From: Quillaja saponaria
Lineage: Eukaryota; Streptophyta; Magnoliopsida; Fabales; Quillajaceae
Assembly (NCBI GenBank): GCA_029379385.1
Contig: CM055614.1
Span: 14,141,528-14,205,527 of the forward strand
Length of the DNA stretch: 64,000 nt
Direction of reading: 5' to 3'
The notes below the pieces were generated by a model, which worked only from the letters and a program-made list of their open reading frames with translations, had not been told where the DNA came from and ran no database searches. Of the stretch, positions 46,960 through 60,910 are shown piece after piece (positions within the stretch are counted from its first letter, which is position 1; the number at the start of each line of letters is the position of its first letter). The translations under genes and the position numbers were made by a program.

Positions 46960-49900
46960 AATTGGTGAAAAATTAGAGGAACGTTAGAAAAAAAAAAAAA
47001 AAAAAAAATACAACTCTATTAAAAACAAAGAATGACTTGGTACCAAAAAAAAGTTTACTAAGATGACAGTTTGTTCAATCTAACTCGTAATAGTATCAAA
47101 TTATCAATGATCGAAAATTGAGTCTCCTCCTGTCTCACTAATATAAATGTAACAAATCATTAAAATTAAAACAAGTCGTATATATGGTGTTAACCTCTCC
47201 TTTTGTTCTCCATCTCCATATAAAACACTTTTCATAATTCTATATATAATGATATCTTTATGTATTACAATCATAATACCGAACTGCTTGTTTTTTGTAT
47301 TCGATTTTCAACCGATAGTCATACAAGCTTATTCACAATCATTTGATTTGAATCTTGTAATAGTTTCCTAGCACGCTCCGCAATTTTGTACCATCAACAA
47401 TTTAACATGCCTGGTGGGACAACTCGAATTTTTTAGTAGATCTAAAAGATATTAGAATTCTTGTATTTTACTGCAATAAATTCTCATCCAATCATTTGTT
47501 GTTTGATAGATTCTTACTATCCCACTATAAGTCAATGTAACTTTAATATTGACATATTTTCTTTATAAACATAATATGACAATTGCAATTAGATTAAGAG
47601 ATATTGTGGAAATATTTGATTCCATCTAAAATTATGGTTAATGACTCTTTGGGGGCATATTTAAATTTCATATATATATGGATCATGCATCCCACTGTTT
47701 TGTAGTTTAACTATGAAAGTACCTCGGAATTGTTTTACAATTTCTTTTATCTCGAATTATGATTTATTAATTTTTAACACTTGCTTGTTAGTTTTGCCAA
47801 ATTCTGTTCAGCGGCCGTTTAGCCAAAATTTGACAGTTAGTTTGGCCACAATTTTGTTGCTTTGCCAAAATCTGTTTGGCCAAAGGATATCAGAATTGGG
47901 GTGTATGGTCAAAAATTCCAAACTCTGTCTGGTGAAAATTTGGCCGGTTTGCCAAAATCCTTTGGCCAAAGGATGACAAAATCAGTTTGGGCAAAATTTG
48001 GGCGTATAGCCACAGTTTATCAATATTACAAAATTAGTTAAAAGTTGATTAGTATGGCCAACTTAATGGCCAAAATTTTCAATATATTCACATATATTGA
48101 CCTACTTTGGCCATATCTACCAAATGGAACTATTAGCCAATTTTGGGTTGAAATATCATCTCTAAATTTTGCAAAATCACATTCACTCATTTTTTATAAG
48201 GCCGACTTGATCTAAATTATGACTTATTTTAACCGTTTTATTAGTTGTGAATATTAACTTAAAAAGATAAATTATAGACCAAATTTATTAGTTATACATA
48301 TGGTTTTTAAAACATTATCAATTGAAACGCTGAATGTTGATAAGAAAATAAGGTGAAAGTGCAAACGTCTATGCCAATTCATGTCGTCATTCACATACAC
48401 ATTTGGGGGTATTGTTGACTCCTCATTTGTACAATTTGAGAAATTTACCAAATTCTACTTGCATTGCTTCAAATGTGAGAAAGTTATAAGGAGTTAAATA
48501 TAGTTATAAGATGAAGTTATTGAAAGGTTACATTGTGTTTATCCCTTGTAATTGTATTTAAACTCCAAAAAGGCTCATCTGTAAAGGTCATTGACTAAAT
48601 CAACAACATAATTTGTCTCATCTTTTTCTTAAGAATGTCGATATACTTTCATGCTCTAGGAGTAGTATAATGATAGATTCACTTTCATGCTCTAGGAGTA
48701 GTATAATGATAGATTCTCTGATCTTTCTTTTTCTTCTTCATCTCCATCTATGTATAACACCTTCCGTTATTCTACATATAATGACATCTTTATGTATTAT
48801 TACCATAATACCGAACCCTTTGTATTTTGTATTGAAGTTTTGAACCTATAGCCATACAAGACTATTCATTGATCGTTTGATTTGAATTTTTGGATAGTCT
48901 TCTAACATGCTCCCCAATTTTTTGCCATCATCAATAGCTTAGCATTCACCTCAAATTCAATATGAATTGTTCGCTCCTTCATTCTCAATACAATGTGAAG
49001 ATTATTTATGACCTGCAATAACTCAAAGATATCCTCAAAGTTGGTTACAACTTTCAAGTGAGGGAAAATATGCAGGCCCTGAATGACAGAGATGAAAGAG
49101 AATGTCAGTTTAAGTTGGGCTTGTTCGAGCTCTCCTCTTATTTGGATGGTTTCCATCAAAATCAGAAAGAAAGAGAAATGGGGAGTTAGGGAGTACAATC
49201 TTGAGTAAATTGATTTTGGGGACTTGGTTGTTGTTTCTTTTGTTGGGAATATACTGTGACAATTATTTTTCTTTGACTTATACACTCATATAATGTCACC
49301 ATTTTCACCATACCATTATGGCTCAAGTACAATAAGTTTTTTAGAGACATGTCGATTGTAAAATGAAAGAACATATAAAAATCTACGAATTTTTATTTGG
49401 TTGATTTACGAAAATATCCTTGTTTTTTAGTGGTTCTTAAAGAAATCTTAGCAATTTCTTGTCTACACTGGTAATATTTTCACAATTTTTTTTTTTTTTT
49501 ATATTTCACAAATATCCTCAAACTTTTTGAGTGTGAATTTAATGTCATTTGAGATTCGCTGCTGTTTTTATTCATAAATATTTTTCTGAAAGCTCAAATC
49601 CTTGACATTACAAAAATCTTTCAATAGATAAGTTCAAGTGTATCTTATCTTTTGAACTACACTTTAAGGATACATAACCACACATTTGTAGATGTTACAA
49701 TTACCCGTATCATATTCTACATATTAAAAGTAGATTCCATGTAGAAGCCTTCTTTTACGTGCCATGGCGCATGGCACTAATCATCAAAGTTTTAAGTAAA
49801 AGGAGAAGACATACTTTTCTCTGCAAAAAGGGGTCCGAAAAAAGACTGTTGACTTGGGAATGTGTTCTTCTAAGTTCAATTTAGTCATTCTGGATCACTA

Positions 49901-50660
49901 TCTTACCATGAGGAAACAGAAGCCTAACTTTGATCCCATGGTAGCCATATTTGCTAGCACTAAAAACTGGAGAAAAACCACCCATTTCGTCACAAGAATT
50001 GAAGAAATAGAGGAGGGAGAGATTGCTTACTTCAATAGTTGAACCTGAGTTTGGCCAATGGAAAGTGACAGGAGATATTTAACTATTAACACTTTCATAA
50101 TTTTAGAGATCCAATTGCAACAAATTGAAAATTAAGCACCTCAAACAACAGAGACCAAAAGTATATATAAATATTAAAAAAAAACTTAATATTTATGTAC
50201 TTTATGAAAATTCATTAAGTAATAGTTAATTTTATTCTTAACAATATTTTGTATAAAAGTAATACTCTGTCAATGAATTGTTTTAATATATTATGTCTAT
50301 AATATATTATTTTGAAACAATATTTGATTTTTGTAGTCGACCCAACTCAATTTGAGACTCAAGCTGAGTAGTGAATTGAGTATAAAATGTAGCAGAGTAT
50401 TACAAATTATGCTAAATCCCACAATATGCATTTTCTCATATTTTACTCTACAGCCCTTGAAAGGAAAACAAGTTAACTCCAAATAAATCATTATGATAAC
50501 TGCAACATTTGGCAGCAACAGTTGTTCATCACAAATAATGTGGACTGACATTACAAAACAAAACTGATAATTTTTCTCTTTTCTAAAACTACAAGGAAAT
50601 TGACGCAAGTTCACCACTCGCATCAGTAATGAGGATGAAACAGCCTTTATTCTTGCTGAT
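46960..50660. other. Gene-free interval with duplicated block
   Basis: No known gene was found. A ~200-bp block at 47210-47420 is repeated in diverged form at 48740-48950 (shared words ATCTTTATGTATTA and CATAATACCGAAC). The minus-strand open frame 48902-49285 begins beside the second copy; it encodes 127 residues that I do not recognise and it lacks upstream support. Confidence 0.4.
48645..48716 (+). repeat. 36-bp tandem duplication
   Basis: Two units starting ACTTTCATGCTCTAGGAGTA lie at 48645 and 48681, identical as far as I can read. Confidence 0.92.
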
Positions 50661-53600
50661 CTACTCTCCAACTGTCAATCCAAACCCAAATTTGTAGTCT
50701 TTCTTCATGTGATCAATCTACAAAGCATAATTTGAAAAACTTGTCAAGGGCATATATAAGGTGGTAAAGTTAAATTGCAAGATGTTAAAATAAACAAAAT
50801 GAATAGTGCTTCCCCAAGTAGGAGCACTTCAAGACTATTCAATATACACCTTGAAAACCAAGGTAGAAAAAGTCTGGACATCAAAACCTATAATAAGCCA
50901 ATTTTCCAGAAGATGAACAAAACGTGAACCATCAAACTCACACCAAAACATAGTGCAAGGATCCTTATTCCTCAATCCTCACCTCTGCAGAAAGAATAAA
51001 ATTAAGACCCATATTCAACCGCTCCTCCAAAAGAGCAGCCACGGTGCCATTGGAATCAATCTTCCCCCGAAGTCGGCACTATAAGAGCAAGTGGAAAGAA
51101 TATTAGTTTACCCTATCCTCCAATTTGGATAAAAAATTACAATTAACCTAATCCAGCTTAATTTCAGGAAGTTCATAAGAAGAGTTTCTAATTGGTTATT
51201 TACACATAATATCTATTACTAAACCAAGAGATCAAATCTAATAAATTTATATACACATAAGACATAAAAATTATTTAGGACTGCAAATTAAGGATATTGG
51301 CTGACTGCCAACTAAGCAAATCAGATTATCAGCCATAGTTGCCTAATGTCTAAACAATAGGTCATTATATATTTTTAATATGATGTGCACATGAACTGAA
51401 TGAAGCAGATATAGCTCTACAACTATGTAACTATACTTATTTTCCATTTCATATTCTTTATCTTCAATTTTTTTTTTTTTTTTTGTTTCTTCTAGGTTGT
51501 TGAATTACAAGCAAACGCTCATGGATATTTTTAAACCTGAGGGAGACAACAAGAATTCAAATTATGCTACGAGACACTAACATTTTGAGGTAACACGGCA
51601 AAGGAAACTGGAATCTTCTGTAATGTTAACATCCAATAAGAGGGCAAGATTGCATGGAAATCATTCTACACTTACAAATTTAATGATACAATCAAGAGCA
51701 GTAGTCTAAAAGGCGAAGTAGTAAATGTTCTTTAATCGGAAGTACATATATACAGGTAAGAATGCCTCTGCAAAAAAGCACTTGTGCTGTAGTGTTTTCA
51801 CTGATTTAGATTTTAGCTTTATTTTTCTTTTCTCTTGTATACTTTTTTTTTTTGTTTGTTGATAAAGTTACCTTTTATACTTCTGTGACTAAGTTATTGA
51901 GGTCCTAAGAGATCAACTAAACTCCATAACTGGTGTAATACTCATGCTAAAGCAATTGGTGGGCGTTTAGAGTTTAGACTTCCCCCATTTGCTAGTAAAT
52001 TGATACTGTTTCCTGGATATAATTGATCATGTAAAGTCTATGGGTGTAAGAAACCATTTACAGACATATTTTTAGATAACAGATAATAACGTTGTAAATA
52101 TATATAGTGTTTGTGTGTGTAATGTCTAACGCAGGAAATAATCACAAGTGATACACATGCTGACAAGCATAGAATTTTGAGTTTGGACAGGGATGTCTTC
52201 ATTCACAATAGCAAAACCTACCTGTCGAAGTATGTAATCATAACCGAAGCTAGCTGTGACATCTTTTGTCAAGTAGTTATACATGAAGTCTGTTGCTAGA
52301 GAAACCTGAAATGATACAAATTAGTATAAGAACAAGCCTTCATAACTAATAACATTTAGTCAATTATTTTGGTTTACTCACCTTCTCAGCCACCTTCTGT
52401 ACATAACTAAGAGCAACCACTCCAGTGGTAGCAACTTGCCCTGTAGCAACCTGTACGTAAATTGAAATTTGAGCTCCTTTTTTCAAGGTTCTATAGATAT
52501 ACAAATAAATTAGTTGCAAGGTCAGTCATTGAGGATAAAAGAACATAACAAAGAAAGATTTCTACATGAAGTAGCTCATCTTTTTCATTTATATTAGAAA
52601 AAAGAAAAAGAATAAAACACATATCTATTTTATCAATCAGATCAGAAGAAATTTTTCCTAAACACTGACTAAATTCAGTTAGAGTATATACAAATATTAC
52701 CATTAACATTGAACATTGTCCGCACACATTAACAAAGTTTATTATCATTTTGATTTCTGCTCTGAATCACCTATGACCACCTGAAGAATAAAATTTATTA
52801 AGAAGCTTGAGTTGAAGATGAGCATTATAATACCCATGCATGGGCTGCTTGATGAAGAGCAAAAGTCAAATTATACCCATGCTATAGGCATTTGATAGCC
52901 ACATCAAAGAAAGAAGCAAAGAAAGTCAATCCCTTGACCCTTGAGTAATTGAAGACCATGGCTCATATATTGATATTTCCATTCACAAGAAATTATGAGT
53001 GAAATATACTTCACCCAGTTCCCCAATTCCTGCCCAACCCCTGGATTAAATTAATTAAACAAGTTGAACGGTTCCAAGACAAAATTGGATCATCTTAAAT
53101 GTCATAAGAATTCATGGCAATGCCAACTACTTTGGGGTTTTGAATCTGACCTACCAAACTTTTAGAAAGAGAAAAGTTATATTTCATGGTACAGTCCCTT
53201 TTGCATTGTGACATTTTAGGAACAAGGAAATAATTGAGTGAAGGTAAAGGACAAGAAAAGTGCATCTTCCTTTAGAATTCTAGAAATAGTTTCCTATTTT
53301 TCAAATTACAAGGATACATAACAAGAATCATCTTTACATATATTGAAGCAGCAGAAAAGGAATATAGAACAGAAGTAACAAAACAATAGCAAAATCAAAT
53401 ACCTGTTAGAGCAAGAGAATAGAAAATAATAAGAAACAGCATGCGTGGGGGGTAGGGGACGAAGGATTAAGAGAAAACATCCTTAAACCCATCATACCAT
53501 TTTATCTGTGTTGTATCGAGCAGCATAACCAACACCAGACTTCCGATGCTGACCAGCCCAAAACACTTCACCGCCCAAAGAGAAATGGGGTGTCACACTC

Positions 53601-56600
53601 TGGAAATTGTAACAGCCTTCAGTTAATTGAAAGTAAGATGAATTGAAATAAATTAGTAATTCACTGTCTCAGGCATGGGTATGGGAGGAGGGAATTTGAT
53701 TTTAATTTTTTTAAATGAGAAGGGAGAGAGAGAGAGAAAAAAAAAATTGATGATGAAAAGGATCAAATATAAATCACAATTATCAGTAAGAATAGCATTC
53801 TGCATTTATGCACCAATTAGGGGAAGATAAAATCCTATAAATAAAAGAGCAATTGATGAATTGAATACTTGACTATATAAAGCTGCCCAAGGTCCAAAGT
53901 AAAGATAGAAACATATAGCCAGTGATACAAAAGTGTTCACCAGTCACATCAGTTGATGTATACTAAAATTTAAGGCTTCCAAAATATGATGATGTTTACT
54001 ACACCGAACTACATTTAAGGTGAATCCTAAACCTCCCAAAAAATTTCTCATTAGCCTGTGCATGAAAGTTTTCTGTTTTGTTCTTCAAGAGATAAAGAAA
54101 GCTAAATACTAAAATAAAAACACTAAGCCTGCTTCCAGCTTAAGAAAAATATCTTACTGCCTCTTCCTCCTTATATTCACTCAACCACCTTAATCAGCCT
54201 TCAGGAGTCAGAGTCACTCTATTGACTGTTAAAGTCAACAAAGAGTCTGGTCACTGTTCTTCAATTTTGTTTGTTTTTGTACATGCTTTCAGTTAATATG
54301 CTCGTTCTTGTGACTAAATAATTATAAACTAGGCTTAAATTTAAGACCTAGGTAATTATATCACCTTGCATGTTACATTTAGGAGGTCCAGTAATTGATA
54401 TTTCTTGACAAAGAACTAAATGCACTCTTCTAGGAAGGTAGCTTACATTGCGTCACTAGCAATATCCACCTAGCACCTCTGCCTAACACAAGTGGCCACA
54501 TAAAACCTCCGTATTTGAAAATTATCTAGATTTTACTGCACGAACTGCACCTCCTTCCTCTAAAATAAAATTGAGTTATTGGAACTTGCACAAAACAATT
54601 TTGGCTACCAAATTATCATCTCCATTGTTCAACCAAAGAATCTGCAGAAGACTGGGCAAATGATAAACTTCACCAGATTAAGGTTTTTTTGTTGGTGATT
54701 AATCTAAAGGTGAAATCAAACACCAGAAACCAAGTGGCTAATTGTTTATTGAAAAACTTTCAACTTTATCTTCCCAATCATAGATTGCTGCTGAAATTTG
54801 TATTTTACCAAGATCCAATAAATGCTCAATTCAATTAAAACCTTACAAGATTAAAATCAGAACATCAAGGAAATAAAAGGTAAAAGTCACAAAGATCTGC
54901 TCTGTAGATATAAAAGATGGGAACACATTAGTATTCCTCTTCTATGTCAAATGTTTAAACCATATTTACAACCACCTTCACATATTTGCTTCTAGAAGAG
55001 GAGAAATTTTGGCCCTATCATTCAATTATCAGCTACTATAATGGGGAACGTCAGAATCATCTCCATTAAAATAAATGTTGAAAGGCATCATAAATTGACT
55101 AGCTAGTCATTTAACAAGGAAAATACCAAAAGAGAAAAAGCAGCTAATATTCATTACAAATCAGTAAACAATTAAAAGTTGCATGGTTTGGAGTTAACAT
55201 ATGATAAGAAAAGCTGTAACAGCCTTTTTTATCTCTTTTATGGTGTCTGCAGACATAGATAAATTATGCAAAAGAATTACTGCATTGTGTCTAAGCCCAG
55301 GTATATGTAGCCCTTTTACTACCAACAAGCTTAGCAATAGCAAATCTATCTTCAAAAATTCTTGTTGTGTCTATGCGAGGTTTTTGTAGCCCTTTTACCA
55401 AAAACAAGCTCAGCAATAGCAAATCCATCTTAAAAAAACCCAAAGCCCAGCAATTACCAATTTAAATGAAAAGCATATATTTAAGACATGTTCTCCAACT
55501 AAACGTACAGAAGCGAAGCTAATGATATAGCACAGGATTTGAGATGAACTGTTATCATGTGTTAGTAAGCAAAAGCTCTTATGTCACCAGTGATGGAAAA
55601 TAGCATCACATCCATTGATTGCAACGCAGAAAACGAAAACCAAAAGCAAACTCGAACTTCAATGTTTTTATGCGTCAGTGATACAAAACTGGGACCTCTT
55701 TTCTGCAATGATGAGAATTACAAGCATGGGAAATAGGTCTAACTATTACCCAATTTCCAATACAATTCTAGCAATTTAGTTTTTTTTTTTTTTTTTTGTC
55801 ATAGGCATATACCGCATACGTGACTTGACGAGGATGATTCCGATAGATTTCTAATGTTGGAGCCACGAGGGACCTAGCGTTGAGATCTTAATGACTCGTT
55901 TTTGAAGTTAAAAAAATGTGAAAGTTGACATTGGTTTGAAAGACACAATAAGTTTCAAGCAAATTATCTCTGTGAATCATTCCTGAAAACCATTCTTACA
56001 ATAATAATGGGCTTGTATCTCCATAATAAAAAATAGATTGGCCAATGAACTTTCTTATGCTAGAATAAATGGAAACAGATTTTTGAACCTGTTGCTCCGC
56101 CCTTGTTCTCTAAAATGGGAGATATCATTAGAGCCAAACGAAGTTGGTAAAGCACTGTAAACCTCACCAACATAAAATGAGCAAAGGAACAGAAAAAAAT
56201 ACAGGAACAATAGTATGATACAGTTTTAGAAGTTGTACCTGAATGTAAGTGGCTCCAAATAATGCCCCATTTCCTAGTTGAAACTGAGTTCTGTAGTCGT
56301 TACCCTGAACAAATACTTTAGGATTTAAAAACACACCAAAGGTCTTCAAATGTTGTTAAAATTAAAATTCTGTGATCTCCTTTAAAAGACTAAAATGCAG
56401 AATAAGAAAAGTTGCAAAGACAAAATATACAGAATTGCAAAATAAAGTAATTTTTACTGAAAGGGTCCGGCAATACCATTCATAAGGAACAAAAAAAAAA
56501 CATGAACATAGTGTAAGTAAGCACAGTTGACCTTGTAATCGAAGTTGACCATGCCGTGAGACATGTGTGGCTCGTTTGTCAGCTGTACATGTGTAAACAG

Positions 56601-57775
56601 ATGAAGTTATGCCAGCTAGATTAGATATGGAAAAGCATAAGACTATGTAGAGCAAAGACAACCCTCACACATGGCACTATAGTAGTCAAAGGGTAATCTT
56701 ATTGTACAGAAATCATTTTTGGATTCTGGAACCACGTGTAACCAGCTCCCTTAAACTTGTAGCAACACCCACAAAAATGGTATTTACTACCTTGAACTTG
56801 AAACAGCATATAATATGTACTATGACTAAATGATGACAGAGTACAACTGTACAACTAATGCTCTAGCAAAGAAAGCATTTGATAGCAAAGGATGTCTCGT
56901 AACATAAATAAGTCAACCTGGGCATTAGCCTTCAAAGTAAGATTTTCTGTCAAATCACATTTGACTCTTGCATTAAGCCTTCCATCAGTCATGACTCTCC
57001 CAATAAGCATCGCCTGCATAAATACCAATTAATCAGCACAGTCCAACTATAACTCAAATGGCAATTTAATAAGAAAGTAGTTACCTTAGGATCTAAGAAA
57101 TTTGCACCAAACTCATACTGAGCTGTAGGGATTTTAATAGTCTCTGGAGATTGAGAAGGAATCTCAGTTGGTCCCATCATAACACTGGTTGGAGAAATAT
57201 ATAATCACAACATATGAAGTGCGTACATTCAAATTTTAAAGCCAGAAAAAAAAGAGAAAGTAGAAGCTACCTATGACTGAGTGAAAATTTCTGATTGAGT
57301 CCCTTGGTAAAATCAAACCGCAATCCCTCAAAAAGCTCCGGTTTTAGAGACACTGCGCATGAACATATATACATGTATTTAAGAGTTACGTGCTTACATA
57401 ATGGCATCAGGAAAAGTTGCAGTTTCAGTAGCTTAATTTCTTTTAACCCACCCCACAATATATTTAGTAATATTCAAAATAGCAACAAGGAATAAAAAAA
57501 TAAAAAATTAAAACTACTATTATCAAAAGTACGCCATGTTCTTAGCTTACTTTAAGATGCCCAGAAAAAGTTAAGCCAAAGATGATCATAAGAACAAGAA
57601 AGCAGAGAAATTGGAAACTTAAATGTAAACAGAGAGACTCACTGAGAGCTTCTCGGTGTATCTCTTCGTATGGGATCGGGCATGGCAGGTTCAAGTAATC
57701 AACTTTCTCCACAATCTTGTCCTGGGCAGTATTGTTTATCCCTGTAGCAGGACTAGGAGGAACAATGGTCGCCAT
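50661..57775 (-). CDS. TOM40: Mitochondrial import receptor subunit TOM40
   Basis: The beta-barrel pore of the outer-membrane TOM complex, through which nearly all nuclear-encoded mitochondrial precursors pass. Eleven minus-strand exons: 57643-57775, 57271-57352, 57085-57184, 56918-57013, 56532-56582, 56239-56304, 53498-53599, 52382-52450, 52222-52305, 50983-51078 and 50661-50717; they total 936 nt, or 311 residues, the plant length. Landmarks: a short Pro-rich N-terminus ([12 protein letters not shown]), [20 protein letters not shown], the barrel start [35 protein letters not shown] and [18 protein letters not shown]. The C-terminal strand [11 protein letters not shown] has the form of a beta-signal read by the SAM machinery. 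All splice sites are GT-AG. The largest intron (53600-56238) contains a 79-bp tandem duplication. Confidence 0.97.
55287..55440 (+). repeat. 79-bp tandem duplication in TOM40 intron 6
   Basis: TGTGTCTA(A/T)GC then TGTAGCCCTTTTAC then AGCAATAGCAAATC recur at offset 79 (55287 and 55366). The units differ by several substitutions. Confidence 0.85.
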
Positions 57776-57897
57776 TGTAAGCAAAAATTAGAAACAGAAG
57801 AACACAACCAAATAATTTGTCTCTCAAATCTCAGCGAGACTGAGAGAAAGAACACGCAGAGAGAAATCTAAACCCCAAAGGTTGGAAGCTAATTTCT

Positions 57898-57905
57898 AAA
57901 ACCCT
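57898..57905 (-). promoter_or_regulatory. Telo-box upstream of TOM40
   Basis: AAACCCTA lies 123 bp upstream of the TOM40 start codon. On the minus strand the motif reads TAGGGTTT, and it is followed by a leader with CTCTCTC runs. Telo-boxes are frequent close to the start of plant genes for protein synthesis and organelle biogenesis. Confidence 0.5.
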
Positions 57906-59637
57906 AGCTATATGTTCGGGTCAGGGTCACCTAGGATATTGGTGCATATCAAATCATGCAACCCGGTCCAATAGCCATAAGGACATAATCCAAGCCACTT
58001 ATTTTATTGAAACGCGCCCCACATTGGAGTTTTTGATTTTGTCACTTAACCTGAATCATCATCAAAATAGTAAGACGTAATTGTAGATTCAGGATTCACT
58101 TTCTTTCACGACTTTAAATTTGTTGAAACCAAGTTTTCTATAACAGTTCGGTCTTTATCAATATTTTACAATTCAAGCTATAGATTGGCTCGAAAAATAA
58201 TCCAAATCACGAATCACCAATTCAAGTTGATTCAGATTAATCACGACAACGTTATACTTTAATATAATATTTTGTTTTATATTTATATTATAAACACGAT
58301 GAAACATATTTAAATTAACATGGATAATAATAAAAGAATTTTGTTAGTTTAATGGTAGAAGTAAGTTTTAACAACCATTAGGTCTTAGTCAACTCCCTAT
58401 CTTTAAATAGACTTACCTAGAAGTGTCTACGCTTGGTCCTAAAATTTTTAGATGGTTTTTTTTTTTTTTTCAATCTACTTTGTCCGTGGGCAATATTTTT
58501 GTGATAAGATAATAAAATTTCTATGACTGAATACTTTTGTAGACTGTCGAGGTGGCTGCTATGGGGGTTAGGAGATGACAATTTTATTTTCATTTCTTTT
58601 TTAGTTTTAATATAATTTTCTTATTAATTTTTTGAAATATAAGTTGAGCTTTTACATAATTTTGTTATGTGACGATATTGTATTTGTTGTATATCACGCA
58701 ATTGTCTATATCATAAATATTAGTCATGTTATTTAATTTAAATGGAATGTGATGATAGAAATTCAGTTGATGTCATTTTAAAATTATAGAGAATGAAAGT
58801 GAATTCTGATTCAAATAACAGAGAACAAAAGTATAATTTACCCTTGCATTTTCTTTTATAGGAAAAGGATCATTAAAGTAATAATAATTGTAAAAAAAAT
58901 TGAAGAAAAATCATTACTTTTTTTTCTTTTTTTTTTTTCTAAATTAGATGAGTTGCCTATTTGAGCCTGAAGGAAAAAACATTGACGCCAATTATTTCGC
59001 AAAGTTGAGTCTTAAATATCATTTTAATTAAGAACAATTTGAATGAAGGGGTAAAGAATGAGAGGAAAAAGGGGAGGGGTATGCATGATAGTTTATGTAT
59101 TTGTTTTTTTTTGTTTCTTGTTTAAAATAAAAAAAATAAAAAAATTGTGAGTTTTATTTTGAAAAGGAGGAGAAAAAAAATATTGGAATACACATATCTC
59201 TCTAAATACTTTCCAATTCCATATTTTGATTTCTCTAAAGATCTTCGATATAATCTTTTGAACAAATCGGTCGAATTTACTTAATTTTATTTCAATTCAA
59301 TTCAAGTCTATTTAAATTATTGTAAAGATAAATTATATTTAGGGGCGTTTGGTTAGGAAAATAAATTTGAGTAAAGCACACTTTAACCTCATGTGATATA
59401 ATTTTTTTCTCAAAAGTCATAAACATGGTTCAATTTGTATCAAACAACCCCTTGAAATTTGGACTAAAATGAATTTGGATGAAATCTTTCCATTATAGCA
59501 GAAAATTAAAACCAATATGGGGAAGAAGGAGTAAGGGAAAAAAAATAAAAATTATTGATTGTGAATAAGTTTAATTTTTTGTTAAATAGGCAGATCCAAA
59601 ACTACTTTAGTCCAAACTTTGGGTTGTTTATGACAAA
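57906..59637. other. Gene-free AT-rich interval
   Basis: No coding frame, repeat array or RNA gene was recognised. Confidence 0.5.
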
Positions 59638-59990
59638 TACTACAAGAAATAGCGTTATTGCATCTGTCAAATACAAACGCAGAAGGTCATATAATAGACT
59701 TAGATAATCATATGCAGCTACTCCCAGATGTAGTAATCCTAAACTCATATACTATTTTCTACGTCTGCACAGACATAGAACGTATTTGTGTATGTCACGC
59801 AGACGTAATATGTAGACTCTAATAATTGCTTGCCATATATTGAAGTATGACTTCCAAACACTAAAATGCAGGTGCAACAATAATTGTGTCTGCCAGTCAG
59901 ACACAGAAAAACATAATCACTTTTTTTAAAATATTTTTTGTATGTTATATGCATCTACAAAATATGGACGCAGACAATCAAGATGTGGAC
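59638..59990 (+). mobile_element. CACTA-like transposon terminus
   Basis: It starts TACTACAAGAAAT, one base away from the canonical CACTACAAGAAA end of En/Spm elements. The next 350 bp are studded with GCAGAC/GTCTGC/GACGTAG words in both orientations, as subterminal repeats of CACTA elements are. A matching opposite end was not found, and no transposase frame is present. Confidence 0.45.
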
Positions 59991-60334
59991 GTAGATGATA
60001 AAAATAATTTAATTTTTAATTTTATACTTGTAAATACTTGTATAAAAGTATAATTTAAATTTAAATTCTAAATTTTAAATAAAAATATATTATACAAAAA
60101 TCATCATAACAATATTATTTACAATAAATGAAAAAAAATATAAATCTAATAGTCATAATCATCTCCTCTCCTAAGTAGTCGTTGTCATCTCAAAGCTTGC
60201 TTGTCATTTTAGCTGAGGTATGAAGGCCTAGATGTAGGATGCACAACTTGAAATAATCAAAATAATAAACTTAATATGCATATAGGTTAAAACATTAACT
60301 TGGACAAATTAAACAAAACTTTCAAAACATTTGT

Positions 60335-60910
60335 CTTGAAACTAAAAGTTTGGCCTAATATACTAACCGTTGATCCAAATTGTTTTCCGTTTATTCTTAT
60401 AAGTCTTATTCGTCCTTATGGTCGTAACGATATTTTCAGAATCCGAAACGGACTTGTATTTAACCATTTTGTCTCTTGAATTTAAACTTACCAAGTTTTT
60501 GCTTTGAAACTAAAAGTTTGGCCTAATATCCTAACTGTTGATCCAAATAATTTTTCATTTCTTCCTACAAGTCTTATTTATCTCCACGGTCGTTCTAGAA
60601 TTTATGGAATCCAAAACGGATTTGTATTTGATTGTTTTGCCCTGAACTCAAACTCACCAAGTTTTAACCTTAAAACAAAAAGCTTCGCCTAATATCCAAA
60701 CTGTTGATTCAAATGGTTTTTCATTTCTTCCTACCAGTCTTATTCATTTCTATGGTCATGCTAGTACTCTCAAAATTCTAAACGGACTTATAATTTAGAG
60801 TTTTACCCCCGAACTCAAACTTACTAAGTTTTTACCTTGAAACTAAAAATTTAGCCTAATATCCTAACCATTGATCTAAATAACTTTTCGTTTCTTCCTA
60901 CAGGTCTTAT
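60335..60910 (+). repeat. ~167-bp tandem repeat, about 3.5 units
   Basis: Units begin near 60338, 60506, 60672 and 60839 with AAACTAAAAGTTTGGCCTAA-like sequence, followed in each by TTGAT(C/T)(C/T)AAA, TTTC(T/A)TTCCTA-like and CTTATT(C/T). Spacings are 168, 166 and 167 bp. The units are strongly diverged, so the array is old. It may be the interior of the CACTA-like element. Confidence 0.85.

Noticed and set aside
49854..50042. 62-residue plus-strand frame
   Set aside because: It has no family resemblance and no promoter or splice context that I can support.
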